Assembly (NCBI GenBank): GCA_011800805.1
Contig: MPNW01000363.1
Span: 67,768 to 78,746, forward strand
From: Hirudo medicinalis
Taxonomy: Eukaryota; Annelida; Clitellata; Hirudinida; Hirudinidae
Direction of reading: 5' to 3'
DNA length: 10,979 bases
Shown here: piece by piece, positions 1 to 7,865 of the stretch
Layout of the letters: every line of letters starts with the position of its first letter
Numbering within the stretch: position 1 is the first letter of the stretch
Notes under the pieces: model-generated
Databases searched by the model: none
What the model saw: only the letters and a program-made list of their open reading frames with translations
What the model was told of the DNA's origin: nothing
Translations under genes and position numbers: made by a program

Positions 1-335
1 TGAGGCACTATCCCCAATTGCTTAGGGATAGCGGCAGGAGGCCGGATGTTGTTCTCGCATCGTCGTCGTCAGATGCTTTCATTTTGATAGAGTTGACGGT
101 ACCGTGGGAGGATAGGATCGAAGCGAGCAATGTGCTGAAAAAGGAGAAATACTCTGGTTTAGCGAAAAATCTGGAGGATAGCGGCTTTCGGGTAAAGATA
201 ATGCCCGTTGAAGTTGGCGCGAGGGGTTTAGTTGGAAAGTCGGCCTACACGTTCCTCACTCAAATAGGTTTGTCGAGCCGGGAAAGAACTAAGGCTATGA
301 CAAAAATGTCGACCCTCTTCCTACTCCCATACTAA
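1..335 (+). pseudogene. Partial ORF with PD-(D/E)XK-like endonuclease motif, probable non-LTR retroelement remnant
   Basis: The frame is open from the window edge (in frame from base 3) to a stop at 333-335, so the 5' part lies outside the window. Seen directly: an RRPDVVL segment, then 14 residues after the PD, then an IELTVPWE segment, a KKEKYSGL segment, and a late PVEVGARGLVGKS segment. The spacing PD-X14-E fits the restriction-like endonuclease fold found at the C-terminus of R2/NeSL-type non-LTR retrotransposons. The 'ELTVPWE...VEVG.RG' signature is familiar from retroelement-derived proteins of cnidarians, fish and other animals. From about base 310 the reading frame is overlapped by LINE sequence in another frame, so the true C-terminus has probably been replaced by the LINE insertion. 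Assignment to a clade is inference; it could also be a stand-alone nuclease-like gene fragment. Confidence 0.5.
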
Positions 336-1020
336 AAAATACTCCCCTATCCTATCCCCCATCCTTTCCAAACTCGCCAACCTCTCTTTCAGCACTGGTG
401 TCTTCCCCTCCACCTTCAAGAGCGCCCAAGTCCTCCCCTATTAAAAACACCAAGCCTCGACCCCAGCTCCCCTGCTAATTATAGATCTATCTCCAACCTT
501 TCCACCATGTCAAAACTGCTAGAGAGTCTTATTCTTCCCTGGATTCGTCCTCATATTACTAACTCCCCTAATTTCTCTCCCTTGCAATCTGCCTACATGG
601 TTTCTCCACAGAAACCGCTCTCTCTCACATCTTTAACAATCTTTCCAACATATGTGGAAATCGTAACTGCGCCGTCATGGTCGGCCTCGACCTATCGGCG
701 GCCTTTGACACTATTAACCACCGAATATTGTTGGATAGACTCCACTCTGATTTTGNCATATTCCCAACCACCTTCGTTCATCCTCCGCAATTCATCTTCA
801 CCAACCAGTCCACAGATCATCCATCGTCAATCGAGGCTTCACCTATGCCTCGCCTTCCTCGTCTGTCTGGAACGACCTTCCCCAATCATCAGGTCTCAAC
901 CGTCGATCGAACTCTTCAAGCGCCAGTTGAAGACTCTTCAAAATAGCGTTGGACGGAGAACCGAGGCGCCTCTGACGCTCTGCATATGGCGCCATAAAAA
1001 TGAACTATTGTTATTATTAT
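310..1020 (+). mobile_element. 5'-truncated, frameshifted CR1/L2-like LINE with internal deletion or gap
   Basis: Reading the + strand and switching frames gives recognisable reverse transcriptase segments. They start with DPLPTPILK (about 309-335) and LANLSFSTGVFPSTFKSAQV, then LLKTPSLDPSSPANYRSISNL, and SKLLESLILPW near 510-545. TETALSHIFNNL follows, and then motif A as VGLDLSAAFDTINHRILLDR (677-740), which carries the catalytic Asp. Frameshifts fall near 437, 604 and 885. Right after the N at 756 the sequence jumps to the L2/CR1 C-terminal domain (HLRSSSAIHL, then SSSVWNDLP, then IRSQPSIELFKRQLKT). The RT motifs with the second and third catalytic acidic residues are therefore absent. The 3' end carries a short UTR ending in a TTATTA-type tail (about 1008-1021), typical of the CR1/L2 group. 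It is dead as an element. The flanking 'acaaaa' on both sides may be a target duplication, but it is too short to trust. Confidence 0.85.
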
Positions 1021-1376
1021 AAACAAAATTTGCTCTCCCCTCCTACCTCGACGGATTTAAAAAATCCTGGATTATGCCCCTGCATAGAGCCAACACACAA
1101 GAGCTACTGGTTCAAAGGTCGGTGAAATCTATATCCATTGAGGAGGTGCAACCGTCTTTTGGTTAGCCCCCTGATTACAAAATCCTGTAAAACTCCCTGG
1201 CAGCAGAAGCCGGTATTAGGTTAAATCAAACATGCGCTAATTTCATGCTCGTCGATATCACATCAAACCCTTTTAGAATTAAACTAATTTACACTCACAC
1301 TATTCACAAATTATTCCATATTTAAGAATTGCATAGTGTGGATTTATTACTTTAAACTTGGATGTTGATATGCACT

Positions 1377-1560
1377 TAGTGTTGCTTGGTAACGAAGTAA
1401 AAGTAACGCGTTACTTTACTTAAGTACAATCGGATTATTTTATACTTGTAACGAAGTACGGAAAAATTTCAGTACTTTTACTTGTAACGAAGTAAGATTT
1501 TCGGAAATACTTTTACTTCGTTACTTCGTCAGCGTTACAAAGTAACAAAACTATACAACC
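1377..1560. mobile_element. MITE-like inverted-repeat element rich in GTAAC/GTTAC
   Basis: The block is built from repeated GTAACGAAGTA units on the + strand (around 1389, 1448 and 1484). The reverse-complement units ACTTCGTTACTTCG and GTTACAAAGTAAC lie near the right end (about 1513-1547). The outer ends AGTGTTG (from 1378) and CAACCCT (to about 1562) are imperfect inverted copies of each other. A perfect 18-bp palindrome (AAAGTAACGCGTTACTTT) lies at 1400-1417. There is no ORF. Terminal AGTGTTG-like ends followed by GTAAC repeats resemble non-autonomous hAT-type elements of invertebrates and fish, but I see no convincing 8-bp target duplication, so superfamily and exact ends are inference. 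Confidence 0.5.
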
Positions 1561-1562
1561 CT

Positions 1563-2352
1563 TGCGATTCGGTTCAAAAAATTACATTAATTTTAATTAT
1601 TGTGAACTTTTAAATCCTGAATTAAAGAGTTTTCCACACCGGAAAATTAGGAAGATAAGGATACTTAACTTTCATTTGGATTCGGAAATAGAAGAAATGT
1701 TTATTTAAGCCGCGAGAAAGTGTTTGTGGCAAGCTCTTTTGTGCCATAAACGTGAAAAGAACCGAAGCACTTCAATCTTCGTTGATGTTGCCTGGAGATA
1801 TAGCAGCACGTTTCTTATTCATGTCCAGAAAGGGAAAATAACCATTCACACGACACAGTCGCAGTTGGAGAAGCTAAGTATTTGAAGGCTAGCTTGGCGA
1901 CAAGGCCATGTGATGACAAACATTTCCGCCACCATTCCAATGGACACAAATCTTTGTCAATTTCTGGTACTGAAGAGCGGAACTTTTTACAACACTGTAT
2001 TTAAGTGTCTGCTGGTAGAACACGAGTCAAAAACGGGAGGGGATCGCGGTACAACAGGTAGTGAATAATCCATCACTAGTACGCTCTTCTCATTGACTTC
2101 TGCGATTTAGCTTCTTGGTTACAGCGTGATTTTATTAGTTTGCAAGTAATTTTATTTAAATTAGTTTATTTTTCATTTAATAGTACTTAGTTATTAGTAA
2201 ATTGCTAATTCGTAGAATTACATTTTTCATAAACATATCTAATTAATATTCATGTGCTGATTAACTACTATTTTTAGGGACTTCTGTACCGAGGTGCTTG
2301 TCAGGGATGATTCCAATTGTGTTGAACATTGTTATCGTTAACAGTTTTAACA
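1563..2352. other. Non-coding stretch upstream of the QNG1-like gene
   Basis: No ORF of note and no recognisable repeat on either strand. Bases 1690-2080 are less AT-rich than their surroundings and could hold 5' untranslated exon or promoter sequence. A possible donor (acaacag|gtagtg near 2060) and a possible acceptor (tttttag|ggactt near 2278) could make a 5'UTR intron, but nothing proves this. Bases 2110-2280 are strongly AT-rich with no clear TATA box. The final 15 bases give a favourable translation context (A at -3, G at +4) for the ATG at 2353. Confidence 0.3.
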
Positions 2353-4111
2353 ATGGGCGATACTGTGCTACCACCGAGGGAGGCTGCAAAGTATATTTGT
2401 GATAGCTGTGACTACGTAATTATTTTACCAGAAGGAATTAAAGCAGTTTCCCAAAAGGTTCAAAACGTCAAACAATTAACGGAAACTTTGTAACCTAAAA
2501 TTAACTGCAAAATTGTGGTATTTAATTGATATTTTAGTTGCTTGACATAGCTAGGAACAAAGCAGATGAACTATCGACTGTTCGGTGGAATACTCATCAA
2601 CTTTTGCCTCAATCCAGAGATGATTTTGCATTGAATTGGTAGGTCTTCAAATAAATTTTATGTACAGTATTAAGTGTACATGCATGTTTTAAAATAATTT
2701 ATAGGATATTTGTTTCTGACTTGCTGAACTTCTCTTTTTGGACAAGACCTGATAAAAAGTATGTGGTGCATTACAAAAATAAGTATTGGACTGGTTATTG
2801 GTCTCTGTGTGCAGCCATGTGGAGATCCATAGAGGTTGGCTATTGGCTTGACTATTTATTCCAAACTATTGGGGTCCCAAGTGGCTTCTTTATACATAAA
2901 CACCATAGCACTGTATAAAACATCAGAAAATTACAGTATGATAAAAGTTTTCCCATGATATCATTTGCCCTTACATTATAATTGATTGAATGCTTCCATG
3001 ATGCCCTATCTCCAAAAAATGACCTCTAAAGACCAACTGAAAGCTTTGGGGCTCCAATTAATTATTGGCATCATGTTAGATATTTAGCTACTTTGGATGG
3101 ATAAACCTACATGACATTTTATCCAGTATTCCATCAAATTATTTTAAATTGTCTCTAAATATAATGATTAAAAGGAAGGAGTGGACATATCTGACCCACA
3201 CATTTATTCACAAATGGATCTTGGAAAACTGCAGCATATTTTTAGGTCAGACTCTGACCAAGAAATGCCCTTATTGGAAGAAAGACTTCACTGCTTGCAA
3301 TCAGCAGGAAAAGTACTGGTTGAGGTATTGATTCAGTCACCCAAAATGTAAAGATGTTCATGGATGATACATGATTATTCTTGCAGAAATATGGTGGCAC
3401 CTTTGCAACGCTTGTGAGAAGTTGTCATGGAGCAATCGATTTGCTGAACAGAATTGTAAATGAATTCGAATCATTTAGGGACGAGGTCACTTTCAAAGGC
3501 AAAAGACGTACGCTGTTGTGGCTTGCAGACTTTTTTATATTTACCTTAAAGACTTTAAATTGATTGCTAGTGGCCATTCTCAAGAGAGCACAGATACTTG
3601 TTGCTGATATATGGGCTTGCTTTGGAGGGGAAGGAATATGCAGGTTCAGCGACATCGACCAAATTACAGCCTTTGCAGATTATAGAGTTCCACAAGTCCT
3701 AGTGTGGCTAGGGGCAATGCAATATAATGAAGAATTAAAAGAGTTGCTCAGGAATGGTTAGTACTCAGGTAATGTCATGGAATATATAATACCATGAAAT
3801 CTAAATCCCAGACTGCATTCTCCCCTACGGAGACAAGATGGAAGTGGAGATACGTGGCTCCACCATACGCTGTGTGGATGTTAGTGACAATCTAAAAGTT
3901 TATAATGCTGTAGCTGATACTAAACACAAGCAACATATGCTTTCAGCTAATTGTTGATGAAACTAACAGACTATTTAGAAGCTATCCAGATCTTGGTTGG
4001 AAGAAATTAAATTCTATTATCGTAGATCACTTCTTGTGGGACTTGAGAAGAGAAAATGAGAGAGAACTGCAAAACGTACCATATCACAAAACAAGATCAA
4101 TATTTTATTGA
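2353..4111 (+). CDS. QNG1: Queuosine 5'-phosphate N-glycosylase/hydrolase (DUF2419/Qng1 family), eight exons
   Basis: Exons: 2353-2457, 2538-2638, 2705-2834, 3175-3324, 3387-3507, 3571-3756, 3812-3879, 3947-4111. All introns are GT-AG and the phases match, giving 1026 nt = 341 residues plus TGA, the length I recall for the vertebrate protein. Recognisable blocks: LPPREAAKYI at the N-terminus, NWIFVSDLLNFSFW (68-81), GYWSLCAA (99-106), MPLLEER (exon 4), KYGGTFATLV (exon 5), LKRAQILVADIW (206-217), ITAFADYRVPQVL (234-246), YGDKMEVEIRG (270-280) and LNSIIVDHFLWD near the C-terminus. The ADYR-PQ motif belongs to the conserved core of the family. Known role: it cleaves queuosine 5'-monophosphate to free queuine, which tRNA-guanine transglycosylase puts at position 34 of GUN-anticodon tRNAs. 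The ATG has strong context and aligns with family N-termini. The gene looks intact and functional. Intron 3 (340 bp) is much longer than the others (55-80 bp). TMCO1 converges on it from the right. Confidence 0.96.
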
Positions 4112-4118
4112 CAATAAA
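4104..4118. terminator. Near-palindromic bidirectional poly(A) signal shared by QNG1 and TMCO1
   Basis: TTTATTGACAATAAA has 7-base arms that are exact inverted copies around a single central base. Read on +, AATAAA at 4113-4118 starts two bases after the QNG1 stop. Read on -, AATAAA at 4109-4104 lies 27 bases after the TMCO1 stop and is made of the QNG1 codons for the last two residues plus the first base of its stop. TG/T-rich sequence follows on each side (ttgtg and tttgttcatttgg on +; ttgttttgtg on -), as expected downstream of a cleavage site. A second + strand AATAAA at 4464-4469 lies inside TMCO1 intron 6 and is an alternative for QNG1. Use of these sites is inference. Confidence 0.7.
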
Positions 4119-4135
4119 ACTTGTGACACAAAGCA

Positions 4136-5578
4136 TCATTTGTTCATTTGGGAGGAAGGCATAAAAAATCCTCCTCCCTGCTTATTAGCTGCTCTAGATG
4201 GTGAAAATCCAAGCATTTTCTGAATGTTCTGAAAAGAAGCAGTGGCATGAGATGTGGCTGAGGTTAAGGGGCAAATTTTGTTTATGTCTACATAAATGTT
4301 GCAACAGTAAAATATAATACTGGTGGATTAGCAGCAAATAATTTCACACTAAAGACACATAAGGAAAACAAAGACCCTTGTAATTTAGATAATGAAACTT
4401 AAAATATATGATAAATTGATGTCAGAAAACTTTCCTAATTTACTGGAGCTGTAAACTATGATCAATAAATTATGCATTAATTATTATTTATGAATTAAAC
4501 AGATTTAGAAAAATATCAGAGGGTAAATGCCCCCTTGCCTAGGCCTATGGATGCAAGTTGAGTTTAAAACAGTTTGAGCTCACCTGTCTGATGGACATTG
4601 TGCACAAAATGTACAAAAATATGAATGAGCAGTCAGTGTAGTCCTCTCCAACAAGATTTCTGTGCGAAATATTTTGGAGCCAGCTAATCGGAATGAAAGG
4701 TAACTTCGCCACAACTCTTCCATCAAATCTGAAAATGTATGGAAATGCAGCCTGATATCTATTCAACACTACGACAATACTAAAAAATGACACTTACATG
4801 GAATTGAACATACTCAGCAATGCTGTAAATGCAAACCCAATTGCAAACATGGACTTCATTTTCACCTGAAAGCCATGGACTTATACAGACTAGTTAGTGC
4901 ACAAAACTTGACCCAACTTGAGTTAAGGATACTCACCATAGATAGATCTCTGCTGTTAGTTTTTAATTTTTCTTCTTGGCGCTCTGAAAATGTTGGACTC
5001 AATTCTCAAGTATCTCATATCTTTGTAGAACTATTATCAAAACAAAAAATCGATGGTAAGGTTTTACCCATTTTCTTCTTTTGGTTGCGATCAGACGTTT
5101 CTAGCCCGATTGCCTCCTTCTGTTTCTCCACTTTGAAATTGAACTTGAGTTATCAATCATTATAAAAGAAGGACGAGGCAATCAATCATTTCACAAGTAG
5201 CTTATTCAATTCAAAAATTTGCGTATGCATTCCACAATCCATTTCATAAAATAATAATTCTCTGATAGTTCAACATCTATGGATATTTATTTTGTGAAAC
5301 CCTGTACTAACACTTCTTGCTTTGTTTCTCAACTTCAGATTTGAGTTTCTTGTACTTATCGGTTCTGTAAACGAGAATCCATGTCAGACCTGCAGAATTT
5401 TGAGAAATATTCCATTAACTTATTCAAGCACCAAAAGCAACATCTAGCCCTTACAGGAATATCATAAGTAAACAGGTGCACAAAGTTTAGTTAAATATTG
5501 TCAAAATTATCATTTACCTTCCCCAAAAAGAGCTGTTATTATAGAAATAAAAAGGATTAAGACAGTGTCGGGTACCAT
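4136..5578 (-). CDS. TMCO1: TMCO1, ER calcium-load-activated channel / translocon-associated Oxa1-superfamily protein, seven exons
   Basis: Exons on the - strand: 5578-5518, 5389-5312, 5130-5068, 4983-4937, 4865-4798, 4728-4584, 4228-4136. All introns are GT-AG with consistent phases, giving 184 residues plus TGA against 188 that I recall for the vertebrate form. Domain order: TM1 (about residues 2-28, PDTVLILFISIITALFGEGL then TWILVYR); a charged coiled coil (about 29-82, with KYKKLKSEVEKQSKKLEKQ and KKKMERQEEKLKTNSRDLSM); TM2 (about 87-106, KSMFAIGFAFTALLSMFNSI); the near-invariant FDGRVVAKLPF and SHRNLVGEDYTDCS; TM3 (about 140-151, SFIFLYILCTMSIRQ); and a short cytosolic tail NIQKMLGFSPSRAA. 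Known role: an ER membrane protein, reported as a Ca2+ release channel guarding against ER overload and as part of the multipass translocon. Very high conservation and clean splice sites indicate an intact gene. G at -3 and +4 supports the start. Confidence 0.97.
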
Positions 5579-5650
5579 CGCTGAACCACCCCCAAAAATA
5601 TACTCTTGGCGGCTACTGAGCCAGACCGGCGATTCAGGAAAAATAAGCAT
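5579..5650 (-). promoter_or_regulatory. Probable TMCO1 core promoter / 5'UTR
   Basis: This is a short GC-richer patch directly upstream of the TMCO1 ATG in otherwise AT-rich DNA. On the + strand it contains CTCTTGGCGGC, one base off the YY1-type AANATGGCGGC box often found at transcription starts of housekeeping genes, and, between it and the ATG, a short run of C (ccaccccc). No strong TATA box is visible. The position fits a compact housekeeping promoter, but the assignment rests on location and composition only. Confidence 0.3.
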
Positions 5651-5970
5651 AGAATCAAATTAAGCGCATCAGCCATATGAAAAAGTTAAAACTATAAAGA
5701 AAATTTAAAATGTTATTAAAAACAAAGGTTCTAGTAAAAAATAAGATTATGCGAAATATTTGAATTCAACATTTTAAATTTTAATTTTCCAACTTAAGAA
5801 ATTAGATTCTAAAAACTGAAAAAGTGCTTTCATCAGAAAGGTTCCGTCACTTTTTTGTATTTACAAATATTCAAGCTTATGCCGGCCACTAGAAAATAAA
5901 CATAAAAAAGTAAATGGTTAAAAAATACGATCAAATTCATGTAGTCCTATTGCATGAGAATAGGCTTAGG

Positions 5971-6499
5971 CAAGGAGTGGGCAACGGACCCGGTCCTCGG
6001 AGACTTTTAAACCGGCCCCCGATATGTGTTTGATATTTTCATTGTGTCTGGCACTTAGGAAGCATTTATCAAGTCAACCCGAGTTTATATTTTACTGAAA
6101 ATATGCAAATATACAGTGAGTTAGAAAGAAATTTTCTAACTTTCCTCAAATACAGTTCTGTAAGTTGTATATTTCTAGCGATTCATATCCTTCATCTAGA
6201 ATTCATGGTCTGAAGACGGTTGCACTGTGTCAAGAGAAGTGTCAGATCTCACATTAAATGTAGCTTATAAAATAATGTGAACACTAACAGTTTTAAAATA
6301 ATTTAATAAACAAAATAAACTTTTTATATTTCATTTTTTAATATGAGAGACATTCATAATGAAAGTAATTATTGCTTACATAAAAAATATTTACTGAACA
6401 AAATCAATGTTTACTCATTTTCTGGTATAAACTTTTAAAATTTATGAAGCCCTTAAAATTTTAGAATGGCCCTCTATTAAAATAAGTTGCTTACCCCTG
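5971..6499. mobile_element. Non-autonomous hAT-like element
   Basis: The left end CAAGGAGTGGGCAAC (5971-5985) and the right end GTTGCTTACCCCTG (6486-6499) are imperfect inverted copies of the CAGGGGTGGGCAAC-type ends common to animal hAT (Charlie-like) elements. Just inside lie GGCCC/CCGG blocks on the left (CGGACCCGGTCCTCGG, ACCGGCCCCC) and GGCCCTC on the right, another hallmark of that group. Flanks gcttaggc (5964-5971) and gcttagac (6500-6507) match at 7 of 8 positions, as expected for an 8-bp hAT target duplication; one base is shared with the element end. The interior is AT-rich without an ORF, so any transposase must be supplied in trans. Confidence 0.75.
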
Positions 6500-6507
6500 G
6501 CTTAGAC

Positions 6508-7590
6508 ACTACTTGTCATGTACGCACTCCACCTGTGCGTTTATGCAAGCATGCCGTCAAAATCGACACTTTTCAACGGTTATTAACTAGCCTCCAGCTT
6601 TAATCAATTTTAATGATTAATGTCTCATAATTACAGGTCGTTATTCTGCTTTATGTATAGGGAATATTTGATGTATTTCGTTACTTTTGTGAAATTTATT
6701 AGCTGAAAGATGCCCAATGTTACATCTGACCAACATAAACTGACATCTGACGAGCAAATATATAACCTTGCACTTGCTTCAAATCTTGGCTTTTCCTCTA
6801 ATTTGAATGTGGTTTAAGTGATCAATTTAGAAAAAATAATTTAATGCCTTAAAGCATTAAACAGCATTAAAGACGCATACTCCCTTCAGTCGATGGGAAG
6901 TAAAAAGGGTAGCAAATCCTGACCAGAGAGGAATAATAAGTCATCAAAATTTTAATGACAAGATGTTTTGAAGGTCAATGGTAGAGTTGCAAATTCTGGA
7001 GCTTGAGAGAGCTATGAGCTATTGATTTCAGGAGAGATAATTCCAAAGTTTTATGATGCGCATTTGAAAAAAATGCAGTCAATAGTGGAGAACGCAGGTT
7101 CTCGACGATATGTAAAGTCCAGTAATGGTGCAATTTAGCAAAACCATGAACTATTTTGTAGGAAAGACATAAGTCATAAATGAGTCGCCATTGCAGGCTT
7201 GTTCAGGGAGTTATGCAGGATTTTGCAATTTGGGGATGTTAACCAACTGGTCATCTGATTGCTTATCCATGATCAAGTTTTTACAAAAAATTTAGTTGTT
7301 TGTAAGGGTACGCTGTGGTTATGACTTTTTTCGAAACCCCATGTTCCTGTACCATAAATCGTTAAAATTTTGTTATTGAAAAAGACATTAATTTGATTCA
7401 GTATTAGAAAAAAGTCATCCTCCCCAAACCGAAAATTCGATTTTACTAAATAAACGCAAAGGGTAAAAAAAATGAAATTATTTTAGAATCGTTATTTTTC
7501 AATTCTGATGATGTTATTAGATTGTATTTATGTTGTTTATGAGGTATTTAACAGTTTATTGCTCTAATATAACATAAACAATTACAAACG
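6508..7590. other. Intergenic DNA with no recognised feature
   Basis: No ORF longer than a few dozen codons and no protein similarity that I can recognise in any frame. Bases 6880-7290 are more balanced in composition than their surroundings and could be an old, unrecognisable transposon or exon. A small hairpin (AATGC CTTAAA GCATT, about 6842-6857) followed by a repeated AGCATTAAA unit is the only local structure seen. Confidence 0.3.
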
Positions 7591-7618
7591 TGTTCGAATC
7601 TCGTTGCGGGATCACCGT
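7591..7618 (+). repeat. Possible tRNA-derived SINE remnant (B-box-like)
   Basis: TGTTCGAATCTCGTTGCGGGATCACCG resembles a pol III B box (GGTTCGAATCC) followed by the kind of sequence seen at the 3' end of tRNA-derived SINE heads. No A box or complete tRNA fold is visible upstream, so this is at best a short relic directly abutting the Tigger end. Confidence 0.2.
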
Positions 7619-7624
7619 CCAACC

Positions 7625-7740
7625 GTGTTTCCCCCAAAATAATACATCTTATATCAAGTTTTTGCTCCAAAAGAGGCGCTAGGGCTTGTTTTCAGGGTGT
7701 GTGTGTCTATATTTTCATGTTCAACAATCCACCACCACAT
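7625..7740 (+). mobile_element. Tigger/pogo-like terminal region
   Basis: The stretch starts GTGTTTCCCCCAAAATAATA, continues with TTTTTGCTCCAAAAGAGGCG and CTAGGGCTTGTTTTCAGG, and ends near TTCATGTTCAACAATCC. This closely resembles, from memory, the terminal repeat region of a widespread animal Tigger-like family that begins CAGTGTTTCCCCGAAAATAA. It lies about 130 bp beyond the stop codon of the - strand transposase remnant, where the 3' end of that element is expected. The matching terminus on the other side is not found up to the end of the window. The first bases (CA) and a flanking TA duplication are not clear. Confidence 0.6.
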
Positions 7741-7865
7741 TTATTCATTTATGTCACACAAATTATTATGCTCCAAGAGGCAATGTTTTTAATCATTTAT
7801 TAATAAAAGTTATATTTTACAAGAATATTAGAAAATCCTACAATTATAGTATTTGTTGAAAAAAA

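Noticed and set aside
507..1022. A 171-codon open frame through the LINE region
   Set aside because: It contains pieces of RT only at its start; the conserved segments continue in other frames and it crosses the N at 756. It is a mosaic of frames, not a gene.
1799..1822. TAGCAGCACGT resembling the miR-15/16 5' end
   Set aside because: Only about 11 bases match and no complementary arm lies within hairpin distance. Chance similarity is the simplest reading.
2721..2918. A 65-codon frame ending well past QNG1 exon 3
   Set aside because: Similarity to Qng1 stops at the donor at 2835; the remainder is intron read-through.
3149..3331. A 60-codon frame over QNG1 exon 4
   Set aside because: The Qng1 blocks (DISDPHIY, MPLLEER) are in a different frame of the same exon; this frame is a shadow.
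3425..3655. A 76-codon - strand frame
   Set aside because: Antisense to QNG1 exons 5 and 6, with no recognisable domain.
2353..4111. QNG1 as a pseudogene, because no long frame spans it
   Set aside because: All breaks coincide with canonical GT-AG introns of consistent phase, and the spliced length matches the family.
4875..5165. A 96-codon + strand frame
   Set aside because: Antisense shadow of TMCO1 exons 3 and 4 and the intron between them.
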